Below, in pieces: positions 1-15,440 of a stretch of 64,000 bases of DNA. The DNA is from Cymodocea nodosa (Eukaryota; Streptophyta; Magnoliopsida; Alismatales; Cymodoceaceae): contig CM072335.1 of the NCBI GenBank assembly GCA_036874045.1, forward strand, positions 10,126,001-10,190,000, read 5' to 3'. Numbering within the stretch: position 1 is the first letter of the stretch; each line of letters opens with the position of its first letter. A program made the translations under genes and the position numbers. The notes below the pieces were generated by a model that made no database searches, had not been told where the DNA came from, and saw only the letters and a program-made list of their open reading frames with translations.

Positions 1-1379
1 TCATATATTGAATGACATCATGATAAAAATGTGCCATTATAACGGTGGTTGATATCGAAAGGGTTGTATTCTCTTACCAATATTTTGTAACATCTTAATT
101 TACCAACTTTAAATAATCAGTGTACCATGAAATGAGAAACGTTTCATAACCGTGGTGTCATGCCATTTTTTTATGAGAGTTGTAATCGTTGCAAATGAGT
201 TGAAATAATTTGATCTTTATTTACAAACTTTAAATAATCCAATTCAACTAGTTTCTAGTGTGAATTATCATAGTTTTCGATCTTTCTGTAATGACAAATT
301 TATAATTGTGGGTGCGACCAAACCAACACAAAAGCACTAGACCTCATCAGAACTCCAAAGTTAAATGTGTTTGGGCGAGAGAAGTACTAAGAGGGTCGAC
401 CTCTTCGGAATTCCTTGTGTTGCACTCCTTTTTGCATCATGGTAGGATGGTCTTTTTGTAAATCAAACTGTCAGTAAGAGACGACCCTATTATTGATAAC
501 AGTTTCCAAAATTAATGTCATATATTGAATGACAACATCCTCAAAATGTGCCATTCTAACGTTGTTTGATATCGAAAGGGTTGTATTCTCTTTCCAAAAT
601 TTTGTAACATCTTAATTTACCACAATTAGCGTACCATGAAATGAGAAACGTTTAATATCTGTTGTGTCGTGCTGTTTTTTTAAGAGAATTGTAATCATTG
701 CAAATGAGTTAAAATAATTGGATCTTTATTTACAAACTTTAAATAATCCAATTTAACTTGTTTCTTTTGTGAATTACCAAAGTTTTCGATCTTTAAATAA
801 TGACAAATTCAAAAATATCGGTGCAATCATAACTACACAAAAGCACTGGATCTTATCAAAACTCCAAATTTAAATGTGTTTGGGCGAGAGTTGTACTAAG
901 ATGGTTGACCTTTTCGGAATTCCTTGTGTTGCACTTCTTTTTTCATCATGGTAGGATGGCCTTTTTGTAAATCAAACTGTCACTAAGAGACGACACTATT
1001 AATGATAACGATTTCAAAAATTAATGTCATATATTGAATGACATCATCATCAAAATGTGCCATTATAACGGTGGTTGATATCGAAAGGGTTCTATTCTCT
1101 TACTAAAATTTTGTAACATCTTAACTTACAACAATCAGAGTACCATGAAATAAGAAACGTTTAATATCCTTTGTGTCATGCTGTTTTTTTAAGAGAGTTG
1201 TAATCATTGGAAATGAGTTGAAATAATTCGAGGTTTATTAACAAACTTTAAAGAATCTAATTCAACTAGTTTCTATTGTGAATTACCAAAGTTTTCGATC
1301 TTTCAGTAATTGCAAATTTATAATTTTGGGTGTGATCATACCAACACGAAAGCATTGGATCTTATTAAAACTCTAAAGT

Positions 1380-4300
1380 GAAATGTGTTTGGGCGAGAGT
1401 AGTACTAAGATGGGTGACCTCTTGGGAAGTCCTTGTGTTGCATTCTTTTTTGCATCATGGTAGGATGGTCTTTTTGTAAATCAAACTGTCAATGAGAGAC
1501 GACCCTATTATTGATAATGGTTACCAAAATTAATGTCATATATTGAATGACATCATGATCAAAATGTGCCACTATAACAGTTGTTGATATCGAAAGGGTT
1601 GTATTCTCCTACAAAAATTTTGTATCATCTTAACTTACAACAATTAGACTACCATGAAATGAGAAACATTTAATATACGTTGTGTCGTGCTGTTTTTTTA
1701 AGAGAGTTGTAATCATTGCAAATGAGATGAAATAATTGGATCTTTATTTACAAACTTTAAATAATCCAATTCAACTAGTTTCTATTATGAATTACCAATG
1801 TTTTCGTTCTTTCATTAACGACAAATACAAAAATGTGGGTGCGATCATACCAACACAAAAGTATTGGATCTCATTAGAACTTCAAAGTTATATGTATTTG
1901 AGCGAGAGTAGTACTAAGATGGGTGACCTTTTGGGATGTCCTCGTGTTGCACTCCTTTTTGCATCATGGTAGGATGGTCTTTTTGTAAATCAAACTATCG
2001 CTAAGAGACGACCCTATTATTGATAACGGTTTCCAAAATTAATATCATATATTGAATGACATCATGATCAAAATGTGTCATTCTAATGGTATTTAATATC
2101 GAAAGGGTTGTATTCTCTTACCAAAATTTTGTAATATCATAACTTACAACAATCAGTGTACCATGAAATGAGAAACGTTTAATATCCATGGTGTCGTGGT
2201 GTTTTTTTAAGAGAGTTGTAATCATGGCGAATGAGTTGAAATAATTGGATCTTTATTTAAAAACTTCAAATAATCGAATTCAACTAGTTTCTAGTGTGAA
2301 TTACCATAGTTTTCGATCATTCAATAATGACAACTTTAAGAATGTGGGTGCGATCCTACCAACACATAAGCATTGCATCTCATCATAACTCCAAAGTTAA
2401 AGGTGTTTAGGCGAGAGTAGTATTGAGATGGGTGACTTCTTGGGAAGTCCTTTTGTTGCATTGCTTTTTGCATCATGGTAGGTTGGTATTTTTGTAAATC
2501 AAACTATTACTAAGAGACGACCCTACTGTTGATAATGGTTTTCAAAATTAATGTCATATATTGAATGACATCATAATCAAAATGTGTCATTATAACGGTG
2601 GTGGATATCGAAAGGGTTGTATTCTCTTACTAAAATTTTGTAACATCTTAACTTACAACAATGACAGTACCATGAAGTGAGAAACGTTTAATATCCATTG
2701 TGTCGTGATGTTTTTTTAAGAGAGTTGTAATCATTGCAAATGAGTTGAAAAAATTGGATCTTTATTTACAAACTTTAAATAATCCAATTCAACTAGTTTC
2801 TATTGTGAATTACCAAAGTTTTCGATCTTTCAATAATGACAAATTTAAAAGTGTTGGTGCGATCATCCCAACACAAAAGCACTGGATTTCATCAAAACTC
2901 CAAAGTTAAATGTGTTTAGGCGAGAGTAGTACTAAGAAGGGTGACTTCTTGGGAAGTCCTTGTGCTGCACTCTTTTTTGCATCATGGTAGGATGGTCTTT
3001 TTGTAAATCAAATTGTTAATAAGAGACGACCCTATTATTGATAATGGTTTCCAAAATTAATGTCATATATTGAATGACATCTTGATCAAAATGTGTCATT
3101 CTAACGATGGTTGATATCGAAAGGGTTGTATTCTCTTACCAAAATTTTGTAACATCTTAACTTACAACAATCAGTGTATCATGAAAGGAGAAACGTTTAA
3201 TATCCGTGGTATCGTGTTGTTTTTTTAAGAGAGTTGTAATCATTGCAAATGAGTTGAAATAATTGCATCTTTATTTTCAAACTTTAAACAATCCAATTCA
3301 ACTAGTTTCTAGTGTGAATTACATTAGTTTTTGACCTTTCATAAATGACAAATTTAAGAATGTCAGTGCGATCATACCAACACAAAAGCACAACATCCCA
3401 TCAGAACTCCAAAGTTAAATGTGTTTGGGCGAGAGTAGAACTAAGATGGATGACCTCTTGGGAAGTCCTTGTGTTGCACTCCTTTTTGCATCTTGGTAGG
3501 ATGGTCTTTTTATAAATCAAACTGTCACTAACGGACGGCCCTATCATTGATAACGGCTTCCAAAATTAATGTCATATATTGAATGACATTATGATCAAAA
3601 TGTGCCATTATAACGGTGGTTGATATCGAAAGGGTTGTATTCTCATAATAAAATTTTGTAACATATTAACTTACAACAATCAGAGTACCATAAAATGAGA
3701 AACGTTTAATATCCGTTGAGTCTTACTATTTTTTTAGGAGAGTTGTAATTATTGCAAATGAGTTGAAATAATTGGGTCTTTATTTATAAACTTTAAATAA
3801 TCCAATTCAACTTGTTTCTAGTGTGAACTATCATAGTTTTCGATGTTTCTGTAATGACAAATTTATAAATGTGTCTGCGACCATACCAACACAAAAGTAC
3901 TGGATCTCATCAAAACTCCAAAGTTAAATGGGTTTGGGCGAGAGTAGTACTAAGATGGGTGACCTCTTGGGAAATTCTTTTGTTGTAGTTTTTTTTGCAT
4001 CATGGTAGGATGGTCTTTTTGTATATCAAACTGTCACTAAGAGACGACCCTATTATTGATAATGGCTTCCAAAATTAATGTCATATATTGAATGACATCA
4101 TGATCAAAATGTTCAATTATAATGGTGGTTGATATCGAAAGGGTTGTATTCTATTACTAACATTTAGTAACATCTTCACTTACAACAATCAGAGTAGCAT
4201 GAAATGAGAAACGTTTAATATCTGTTGTGTCATGCTATTTTTTTAAGAGTGTTGTAATCATTTCAAATGAGTTGAAATAATTGATCTTTATTTTCAAACT

Positions 4301-4797
4301 TTAAATAATCCAATTTAACTTGTTTATATTGTGAATTACCATAGTTTTTGATCTTTAAGTAATGACAAATTCAAAAATATCGGTGCGATCATAACAACAC
4401 AAAAGCACTGGATCTCATCAGAACTCCAAAGTTAATTGTGTTTGGGCGAGAGTAGTACTAAGATGGTTGACCTCTTGGGAATTCCTTGTGTTGCACACCT
4501 TTTTGAATCATGGTAGGATGGTCTTTTTGTAAATCAAAGTGTCACTAAGAGACAACCCTATTTTTGATAACGGTTTCCATAATTAATGTCATATATAGAA
4601 TGACATCATCATCAAAATGTTCCATTCTAACGGTGTTTGATATCGAAAGGGTTGTATTCTTTTACCAAAATTTTGTAACATCTTAACGTACCACAATCAG
4701 CGTACCATGAAATGAGAAACGTTTAATATCCGTGGTGTCGTGAAGTTTTTTTAAGGGAGTTTTAATCGTTGCAAATGAGTTGAAATAATTGGATCTT
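1380..4797 (+). repeat. segmental duplication in subfamily I, ~3.4 kb, copy 1
   Basis: Nearly identical to about 9,774-13,193 (offset 8,394-8,396 bp). Shared marks are GTATTCTCCTACAAAAATT near 1,604/9,997, CCTTTTGGGATGTCCTCG near 1,927/10,321, and the odd CTAACGGACGGCCCTATC near 3,528/11,923. A more diverged relative of its first four units lies at about 5,810-7,620, an offset of ~4,070 bp (8 monomers), showing an older 8-monomer layer. Confidence 0.8.
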
Positions 4798-7700
4798 TTT
4801 TTACAAACTTTAAATAATCCAATTCAACTAGTTTCTAGTGTGAATTATCATAGTATTCGATCTTTCTGTAATGACAAATTTATAATTGTGGGTGCGACCA
4901 TACCAACACAAAAGCACTGGATCTCATCAGAACTCCAAAGTTAAATGTGTTTAGGCGAGAGTAGTACTAAGATGGTTGACCTCTTGGGAATTCCTTGCGT
5001 TGCTCTCCTTTTTGCGTCATGGTAGGATCATCTTTTTGTAAATCAAACTGTCACTAATAGACGACCCTATTATTGATAACGGTTTCCAAAATTAATGTCA
5101 TATATTGAATGACATCATCATCAAAATGTGCCATTCTAACGTTGTTTGATATCGAAAGGGTTGTATTCTCTTACCATATTTTGTAACATCTTAATTTACC
5201 ACAATCAGCGTACCATGAATTGAGAAACGTTTCATAACCGTGGTGTCATGCCGTTTTTTTATAGGAGTTGTAATCGTTGCAAATGAGTTGAAATAATTGC
5301 ATCTTTTTTTAAAAACTTTAAATAATCCAATTCAACTAGTTTCTAGTGTGAATTATCATAGTTTTCGATCTTTCTGTAACGACAAATTTATAAATGTGGG
5401 TGCGACCATACCAACAGAAAAGTACTGGATCTCATCAGAACTCTAAAGTTAAATGTGTTTCAGCGAGAGTACTACTAAGACGGGTGACCTCTTGGGAAGT
5501 CTTCGTGTTGTACTCTTTTTTGCATCATGGTAGGATTGTCTTTTTTTATATCAAACTGTCACTAAGAGACAACCCTATTATTGATAATGGCTTCTAAAAT
5601 GACGTCATATATTGAATGACATCATGATCAAAATGTGTCATTATAACGGTGGTTGATATCGAAAGGATTGTATTCTCTTACTAAAATTTTGTAACATCCT
5701 AACTTACAACAATCAGGGTACCATGAAATGTGAAACGTTTAATATCTGTTGTGTCGTGCTATTTTTTTAAGAGAGTTGTAATCATTGCAAATGAGTAGAA
5801 ATAATTGGATCTTTATTTACAAACTTTAAATAATCCAATTCAACTAGTCTCTATTATGAATTTCCAATGTTTTCGATCTTTGAGTAACGACAAATACAAA
5901 AATGTGGGTGCGATCATACCAACACAAAAGTATTGGATCTCATTAGAACTTCAAAGTTAAATGTATTTGAGCGAGAGTAGTACTAAAATGGGTGACCTTT
6001 TGGGATGTCCTCGTCTTGCACTCCTTTTTCCATCATGGTAGGATGGTCTTTTTGTAAATCAAACTATCGCTAAGAGACGACCCTATTATTGATAACGGTT
6101 TCCAAAATTAATATCATATATTGAATGACATCATGATAAAAATGTGTCATTCTAACAGTATTTGATATCGAAAGGGTTGTATTCACTTACCAAAATTTTG
6201 TAATATCATAACTTACAACAATCAACGTACCATGAAATGAGAAACGTTTAATATCCAAGGTGTCGTGGTGTTTTTTTAAGAGAGTTGTAATCATGGAAAA
6301 TGAGTTGAAATAATTGGATCTTTATTTAAAAACTTTAAATAATCCAATTCAACTAGTTTCTAGTGTGAATTACCTTAGTTTTCGATCATTCAGTAATGAC
6401 AACTTTAAAAATGTGGGTGCGATCCTACCAACACATAAGCATTGCATCCCATCAGAACTCCAAAGTTAAAGGTGTTTAGGCGAGAGTAGTATTGAGATGT
6501 GTGACTTCTTGGGAAGTCCTTTTGTTGCACTGCTTTTTGCATCATGGTAGGATGGTATTTTTGTAAATCAAACTGTTACTAAGAGACAACCCTACTGCTG
6601 ATAATGGTTTTCAAAATTAATGTCATATATTGAATGACATCATAATCAAAATGTGTCATTATAACGGTGGTAGATATCGAAAGGGTTGTATTCTCTTACT
6701 AAAATTTTGTAACATCTTAACTTACAACAATGACAGTACCATGAAGTGAGAAACGTTTAATATCCATTGTGTCGTGATGTTTTTTTAAGAGAGTTGTAAT
6801 CCTTGCAAATGAGTTGAAATAATTGGATCTTTATTTACAAACTTTAAATAATCCAATTCAACTAATTTCTATTGTGAATTACCAAAGTTTTCGATCTTTC
6901 AATAATGACAAATTTAAAAATGTTGGTGCGATCATCCCAACACAAAAGCACTAGATTTCATAAGAACTCCAAAGTTAAATGTGTTTAGACGAGAGTAGTA
7001 CTAAGAAGGGTGACCTCTTGGGAAGTCCTTGTGCTGCACTCTTTTTTGCATCATGGTAGGGTGGTCTTTTTGTAAATCAAATTGTCAATAAGAGACGACC
7101 CTGTTATTGATAACGGTTTCCAAAATTAATGTCATATATTGAATGACATCTTGATCAAAATGTGTCATTCTAACAGTGTTTGATATTGAAAGGGTTGTAT
7201 TCTCTTACCAAAATTTTGTAACATCTTAACTTACAACAATCAGCGTATCATGAAAGGAGAAACGTTTAATATCCGTGGTATCCTGCTATTTTTTTTAAGA
7301 GAGTTGTAATCATTGCAAATGAGTTGAAATAACTGCATCTTTATTTACAAACTTTAAACAATCCAATTTAACTTGTTTCTAGTGTGAATTACATTAGTTT
7401 TCGACCTTTCAGTAATGACAAATTTAAGAATGTCGGTGCGATCATACCAACACAAAAGCACAACATCCCATCAAAACTCCAAAGTTAAATGTGTTTGGGT
7501 GAGAGTAGAACTAAGATGGATGACCTCTTGGGAAGTCCTTGTGTTGCACTCCTTTTTGCATCTTGGTTGGATGGTCTTTTTGTAAATGAAACTGTCACTA
7601 AGGGACGGCCTTATCATTGATAACGGTTTCCAAAATTAATGTCATATATTGAATGACATCATGATCAAAAGGTGTCATTCTAATGGTGTTTGATATCGAA

Positions 7701-8439
7701 AGGGTTGTATTCTCTTACTAAAATTTTGTAACATCTTAACTTACAACAATCAGAGTTCCATGAAATGAGAAACGTTTAATATCCGTTGTGTCTTGCTGTC
7801 TTTTTCAGAGAGTCGTAATCATTGCAAATGGGTTGAAATAATTGGATATTTATTTACAAACTTTAAATAATCCAATTCAACTAGTTTCTAGTGTGAATTA
7901 TCATAGTATTAGATCTTTCTGTAATGACAAATATATAATTGTCGGTGTGACCATACCGACACAAAAGCACTCGATCTCATCAGTACTCCAAAGTTAAATG
8001 TGTTTGGGCGAGAGTAGTACTACGATGGTTGACCTCTTGGGAATTCCTTGTGTTGCACTCCTTTCTGCATCATGGTAGGATGGTCTTTTCGTAAATCAAA
8101 CTGTCACTAAGAGACGACCCTATTATTGATAACAGTTTCCAAAATTAATGTCATATATTGAATGACATCATCACCAAAATGTGTCATTCTAATGGTGTTT
8201 GATATCGAAAGGGTTGTATTCTCTTACCAATATTTTGTAACATCTTAATTTACCACAATCAGCGTACCATGAAATGAGAAACATTTCATAACCGTGGTGT
8301 TGTGCCATTTTTTTATGAGAGTTGTAATCGTTGCAAATAAGTTGAAATAATTTGATCTTTATTTACAAACTTTAAATAATCCAATTCAACTAGTTTCTAG
8401 TGTGAATTATCATAGTTTTCAATCTTTCTGTAATGACAA

Positions 8440-8475
8440 ATTTATAAATGTTGATATCGAATGGGTTGTATTCTC
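8440..8475 (+). other. deletion junction: monomer that lost its 5S block
   Basis: The sequence runs from the pre-block word ACAAATTTATAAATGT directly into the mid-spacer word TTGATATCGAATGGGTTG. The distance between neighbouring blocks (7943 to 8704) is 761 bp, so about 257 bp are missing compared with two full monomers, including one whole 5S-like block. The short shared string TGT/GTT at the join fits end joining or slippage. Confidence 0.8.
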
Positions 8476-9773
8476 TTACTAAATTTTTGTAACATCTTAA
8501 CTTACAACAATTAGAGTACCATGAAATGAGAAACGTTTAATATCTGTTGTGTCGTGCTATTTTTTTCAGAGAGTTGTAATCATGGCAAATGAGTTGAAAT
8601 AATTGGATCTATATTTACAAACTTTAAATAATCCAATTCAACTTTTTTCTATTGCGAATTACCAAAGTTTTCGATCTTTAAGTAATGACAAATTCAAAAC
8701 TGTCGGTGCGATCATAACAACACAAAAGCACTAGATCTCCTCAAAACTCCAAATCTAAATGTGTTTGCGCGAGAGTAGCACTAAGATGGTTGACCTCTTG
8801 GGAATTCCTTGTGTTGCACTCCTTTTTACATCATGGTAGGATGGCTTTTTTGTAAATCAAACTATCACTAAGAGATGACCCTATTATTGATAACGGTTTC
8901 CAAAATTAATGTCATATATTTAATGACATCATGATGAAAATGTGCCATTCTAACGGTGTTTGATATCGAAAGGGTTGTATTCTCTTACCAAAATTTTGTA
9001 ACATCTTAACTTACCACTATCAGCGTACCATGAAATGAGAAACGTTTAATATCCGTGGTGTCGTGCTGTTTTTTTAAGGGAGTTGTATTCGTTGCAGATG
9101 AGTTGAAATAATTACATCCTTTTTTACAAACTTTAAATAATCTAATTCAACAAGTTTCTAGTGTGAATTATCATAGTTTCAATCTTTCTATAATGACAAA
9201 TTTAAATTTTTTGTTGAGACCATACCAAAACAAAAGCATTGGATCTCATCAAAAACTCCCAAGTTAATTATGTCTAGGCGAGAGTAGTACTATAATGGGT
9301 GACCTCTTGGGAAGTTCTTATGTTGCACTACTTTTTGCATCAAGGTAGTATGGTCTTTTTGTAAATCAAAATGTCACTTAGAGAGGACCCTATTATTGAT
9401 AATGGTTTCCAAAATTAATGTCATATATTGTATGACATCATGATCAAAATATGTCATTATAACGGTGGTTGATGTTGAAAGGGTTGTATTCTCTTACTAA
9501 AATTTTGTAACATCTTAACTTACAACAATTAGAGTACCATGAAATGAGAAACATTTAATATCCGTTGTGTCGTGCTGTTTTTTTAAGAGAGTTGTAATCA
9601 TTGCAAATGAGTTGAAATAATTGGATCTTTATTTACAAACTTTAAATAATCCAATTCAACTAGTTTCTATCGTGAATTACCAAAGTTTTCGATCTTTTAG
9701 TAATGACAAAAATAAAAATTTGTGTGCGACCATACCAACACAAAAGCACTGAAGCTCATGAGAACTCTAAAGA

Positions 9774-12700
9774 TAAATGTGTTTGGGCGAGAGTAGTACT
9801 AAGATGGGTGACCTCTTGGGAAGTCCTTGTGTTGCACTCCTTTTTGCATCATGGTTGGATGGTCTTTTTGTAAATCAAACTGTCAATGAGAGACGACCCT
9901 ATTATTGATAATGGTTTCCAAAATTAATGTCATATATTGAATGACATCATGATCAAAATGTGCCATTATAACAGTTGTTGATATCGAAAGGGTTGTATTC
10001 TCCTACAAAAATTTTGTATCATCTTAACTTACAACAATTAGACTACCATGAAATGAGAAACATTTAATATACGTTGTGTCGTGCTGTTTTTTTAAGAGAG
10101 TTGTAATCATTGCAAATGAGATGAAATAATTGGATCTTTATTTACAAACTTTAAATAATCCAATTCAACTAGTTTCTATTATGAATTACCAATGTTTTCG
10201 TTCTTTTATTAACGACAAATACAAAAAATGTGGGTGCGATCATACCAACACAAAAGTATTGGATCTCATTAGAACTTCAAAGTTATATGTATTTGAGCGA
10301 GAGTAGTACTAAGATGGGTGACCTTTTGGGATGTCCTCGTGTTGCACTCCTTTTTGCATCATGGTAGGATGGTCTTTTTGTAAATCAAACTATCGCTAAG
10401 AGACGACCCTATTATTGATAACGGTTTCCAAAATTAATATCATATATTGAATGACATCATGATCAAAATGTGTCATTCTAATGGTATTTAATATCGAAAG
10501 GGTTGTATTCTCTTACCAAAATTTTGTAATATCATAACTTACAACAATCAGTGTACCATGAAATGAGAAACGTTTAATATCCATGGTGTCGTGGTGTTTT
10601 TTTAAGAGAGTTGTAATCATGGCGAATGAGTTGAAATAATTGGATCTTTATTTAAAAACTTCAAATAATCGAATTCAACTAGTTTCTAGTGTGAATTACC
10701 ATAGTTTTCGATCATTCAATAATGACAACTTTAAGAATGTGGGTGCGATCCTACTAACACATAAGCATTGCATCTCATCATAACTCCAAAGTTAAAGGTG
10801 TTTAGGCGAGAGTAGTATTGAGATGGGTGACTTCTTGGGAAGTCCTTTTGTTGCATTGCTTTTTGCATCATGGTAGGATGGTATTTTTGTAAATCAAACT
10901 ATTACTAAGAGACGACCCTACTGTTGATAATGGTTTTCAAAATTAATGTCATATATTGAATGACATCATAATCAAAATGTGTCATTATAACAGTGGTGGA
11001 TATCGAAAGGGGTTGTATTCTCTTACTAAAATTTTGTAACATCTTAACTTACAACAACGACAATACCATGAAGTGAGAAACGTTTAATATCCATTGTGTC
11101 GTGATGTTTTTTTAAGAGAGTTGTAATCATTGCAAATGAGTTGAAAAAATTGGATCTTTATTTACAAACTTTAAATAATCCAATTCAACTAGTTTCTATT
11201 GTGAATTACCAAAGTTTTCGATCTTTCAATAATGACAAATTTAAAAGTGTTGGTGCGATCATCCCAACACAAAAGCACTGGATTTCATCAAAACTCCAAA
11301 GTTAAATGTGTTTAGGCGAGAGTAGTACTAAGAAGGGTGACTTCTTGGGAAGTCCTTGTGCTGCACTCTTTTTTGCATCATGGTAGGATGGTCTTTTTGT
11401 AAATCAAATTGTTAATAAGAGACGACCCTATTATTGATAATGGTTTCCAAAATTAATGTCATATATTGAATGACATCTTGATCAAAATGTGTCATTCTAA
11501 CGATGGTTGATATCGAAAGGGTTGTATTCTCTTACCAAAATTTTGTAACATCTTAACTTACAACAATCAGTGTATCATGAAAGGAGAAACGTTTAATATC
11601 CGTGGTATCGTGTTGTTTTTTTAAGAGAGTTGTAATCATTGCAAATGAGTTGAAATAATTGCATCTTTATTTTCAAACTTTAAACAATCCAATTCAACTA
11701 GTTTCTAGTGTGAATTACATTAGTTTTCGACCTTTCATAAATGACAAATTTAAGAATGTCAGTGCGATCATACCAACACAAAAGCACAACATCCCATCAG
11801 AACTCCAAAGTTAAATGTGTTTGGGCGAGAGTAGAACTAAGATGGATGACCTCTTGGGAAGTCCTTGTGTTGCACTCCTTTTTGCATCTTGGTAGGATGG
11901 TCTTTTTATAAATCAAACTGTCACTAACGGACGGCCCTATCATTGATAACGGCTTCCAAAATTAATGTCATATATTGAATGACATTATGATCAAAATGTG
12001 CCATTATAACGGTGGTTGATATCGAAAGGGTTGTATTCTCATAATAAAATTTTGTAACATATTAACTTACAACAATCAGAGTACCATAAAATGAGAAACG
12101 TTTAATATCCGTTGAGTCTTACTATTTTTTTAGGAGAGTTGTAATTATTGCAAATGAGTTGAAATAATTGGGTCTTTATTTATAAACTTTAAATAATCCA
12201 ATTCAACTTGTTTTTAGTGTGAAATATCATAGTTTTCGATGTTTCTGTAATGACAAATTTATAAATGTGTCTGCGACCATACCAACACAAAAGTACTGGA
12301 TCTCATCAAAACTCCAAAGTTAAATGGGTTTGGGCGAGAGTAGTACTAAGATGGGTGACCTCTTGGGAAATTCTTTTGTTGTAGTTTTTTTTGCATCATG
12401 GTAGGATGGTCTTTTTGTATATCAAACTGTCACTAAGAGACGACCCTATTATTGATAATGGCTTCCAAAATTAATGTCATATATTGAATGACATCATGAT
12501 CAAAATGTTCAATTATAATGGTGGTTGATATCGAAAGGGTTGTATTCTATTACTAACATTTAGTAACATCTTCACTTACAACAATCAGAGTAGCATGAAA
12601 TGAGAAACGTTTAATATCTGTTGTGTCATGCTATTTTTTTAAGAGTGTTGTAATCATTTCAAATGAGTTGAAATAATTGATCTTTATTTTCAAACTTTAA

Positions 12701-13193
12701 ATAATCCAATTTAACTTGTTTATATTGTGAATTACCATAGTTTTTGATCTTTAAGTAATGACAAATTCAAAAATATCGGTGCGATCATAACAACACAAAA
12801 GCATTGGATCTCATCAGAACTCCAAAGTTAATTGTGTTTGGGCGAGAGTAGTACTAAGATGGTTGACCTCTTGGGAATTCCTTGTGTTGCACACCTTTTT
12901 GAATCATGGTAGGATGGTCTTTTTGTAAATCAAAGTGTCACTAAGAGACAACCCTATTTTTGATAACGGTTTCCATAATTAATGTCATATATAGAATGAC
13001 ATCATCATCAAAATGTTCCATTCTAACGGTGTTTGATATCGAAAGGGTTGTATTCTTTTACCAAAATTTTGTAACATCTTAACGTACCACAATCAGCGTA
13101 CCATGAAATGAGAAACGTTTAATATCTGTGGTGTCGTGAAGTTTTTTTAAGGGAGTTTTAATCGTTGCAAATGAGTTGAAATAATTGGATCTT
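9774..13193 (+). repeat. segmental duplication in subfamily I, ~3.4 kb, copy 2
   Basis: Second copy of 1,380-4,797. Near 13,193 the match switches: 13,193 to about 13,985 instead repeats 11,157-11,949 (offset ~2,036 bp, four monomers). The block therefore ends in a further partial duplication of its own interior, as expected from repeated unequal exchange or replication slippage between out-of-register monomers. Confidence 0.78.
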
Positions 13194-15321
13194 TATTTAC
13201 AAACTTTAAATAATCCAATTCAACTAGTTTCTATTGTGAATTACCAAAGTTTTCGATCTTTCAATAATGACAAATTTAAAAGTGTTGGTGCGATCATCCC
13301 AACACAAAAGCACTGGATTTCATCAAAACTCCAAAGTTAAATGTGTTTAGGCGAGAGTAGTACTAAGAAGGGTGACTTCTTGGGAAGTCCTTGTGCTGCA
13401 CTCTTTTTTGCATCATGGTAGGATGGTCTTTTTGTAAATCAAATTGTTAATAAGAGACGACCCTATTATTGATAATGGTTTCCAAAATTAATGTCATATA
13501 TTGAATGACATCTTGATCAAAATGTGTCATTCTAACGATGGTTGATATCGAAAGGGTTGTATTCTCTTACCAAAATTTTGTAACATCTTAACTTACAACA
13601 ATCAGTGTATCATGAAAGGAGAAACGTTTAATATCCGTGGTATCGTGTTGTTTTTTTAAGAGAGTTGTAATCATTGCAAATGAGTTGAAATAATTGCATC
13701 TTTATTTTCAAACTTTAAACAATCCAATTCAACTAGTTTCTAGTGTGTATTACTTTAGTTTTCGACCTTTCATAAATGACAAATTTAAGAATGTCAGTGC
13801 GATCATACCAACACAAAAGCACAACATCCCATCAGAACTCCAAAGTTAAATGTGTTTGGGCGAGAGTAGAACTAAGATGGATGACCTCTTGGGAAGTCCT
13901 TGTGTTGCACTCCTTTTTGCATCTTGGTAGGATGGTCTTTTTATAAATCAAACTGTCACTAACGGACGGCCCTATCATTGATAACGGTTTCCAAAATTAA
14001 TGTCATATATTGAATGACATCATGATCAAAAGGTGCCATTCTAATGGTGTTTGATATCGAAAGGGTTGTATTCTCTTACTAAAATTTTTTAACATCTTAA
14101 CTTACAACAATCAGAATACCATGAAATGAGAAACCTTTAATATCCGTTGTGTCGTAATGTTTTTCAAAGATAGTTGTAATTATTGCAAATGAGTTGAAAT
14201 AATTGCATCTTTATTTAAAATCTTTAAATAATCCAATTCAACTAGTTTCTTGTGTGAATTACCATAGTTTTCGATCATTCAGTAATTACAAATTTAAGAA
14301 TGTGGGTGCGATCCTACCAACTAAAAAGCACTACATCCCATCAGAACTCCAAAGTTAGATGTGTTTGGTCGAGAGTAGAACTAAGATGGATGACCTCTTG
14401 GGAAGTCCTTGTTTTGCACTCCTTTTTGCATCATGGTAAGATGGTCTATTTGTAAATCAAATTGTCACTAAGAGTCGACCCTATTATTGATAATGGTTTC
14501 CAAAATTAATGTCATATATTGAATGACATCATGATCAAAATATGCCATTCTAACGGTGTTTGATATCGAAAGGGTTTTATTCTCTTACCAAAATTTTGTA
14601 ACATCTTAACTCACAAACATCAGAGTACCATGAAATGACAAACGTTTAATATCTGTGGTGTCGTGCTGTTTTTTTAAGAGAGTTGTAATCATTGCAAATC
14701 AGTTGAAATAATTGGATCTTTATTTACAAACTTTAAATAATCCAATTCAACTAGTTTCTATTGCAAATTACCAAAGTTTTCGATCTTTCAGTAATGACAA
14801 ATACAAAAATGTGGGTGCGATTATACCAACACGTAAGTTTTGGATCTCATCAGAACTTCAAAGTTAAATGTGTTTGAGCAAGTGTAGTATTAAGATGGGT
14901 GACCTTTTGAGATGTCCTCGTGTCGCCCTCCTTTTTGCATCATGGTAGGATGGTCTTTTTGTAAATCAAACTGTCACTAAGAGACGACCCTATTATCGAT
15001 AACGGTTTCCAAAATTAATGTCATATATTGAATGACATCATGATCAAAATGTGCCATTCTAACAGTGTTTGATATCGAAAGCGTTATATTCTCTCACCAA
15101 AATTTTGTAACATCTTAACTTATAACAATTAGCGTACCTTGAAATGAGAAATGTTTAATATCCATGGTGTCGTGCTGTTTTTTTAAGAGAGTTGTAATCA
15201 TTGCAAATGAGTTGAAATAATTTGATCTTTAGTTACAAACTTTAAATAATCCCATTCAACTAGTTTCTAGTGTGAATTAACATAGTTTTCGATCTTTCTA
15301 TAATGACAAATTTAAAAATGT

Positions 15322-15440
15322 GGGTGCGACCATACCAACACAAAAGCATTGGATCTCATGAGAACTCCAAAGATAAATGTGTTTGGGCGAGAGTAGTACT
15401 AAGATGGGTGACCTCTTGGAAAGTCCTTGTGTTGCACTCC
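15322..15440 (+). pseudogene. 5S rRNA-like unit (subfamily I example)
   Basis: A complete 119-nt block starting GGGTGCGACC and ending TTGCACTCC. The ends can pair as helix I: G1-C118, G2-U117 wobble, G3-C116, U4-A115, G5-C114, C6-G113. Plant 5S normally has A3-U116, so both partners of that pair have changed together. Other changes are mostly C-to-T or G-to-A, with unit-specific extras such as GATAAATG in box A and TTGGAAAG near position 97. Not expected to make a normal 5S rRNA. Confidence 0.83.

Noticed and set aside
1736..1972. 78-codon open frame in a subfamily I monomer, with similar short frames at 5,394 and 28,284
   Set aside because: All lie within 5S-like satellite units, start at non-ATG or chance codons and resemble no protein family.
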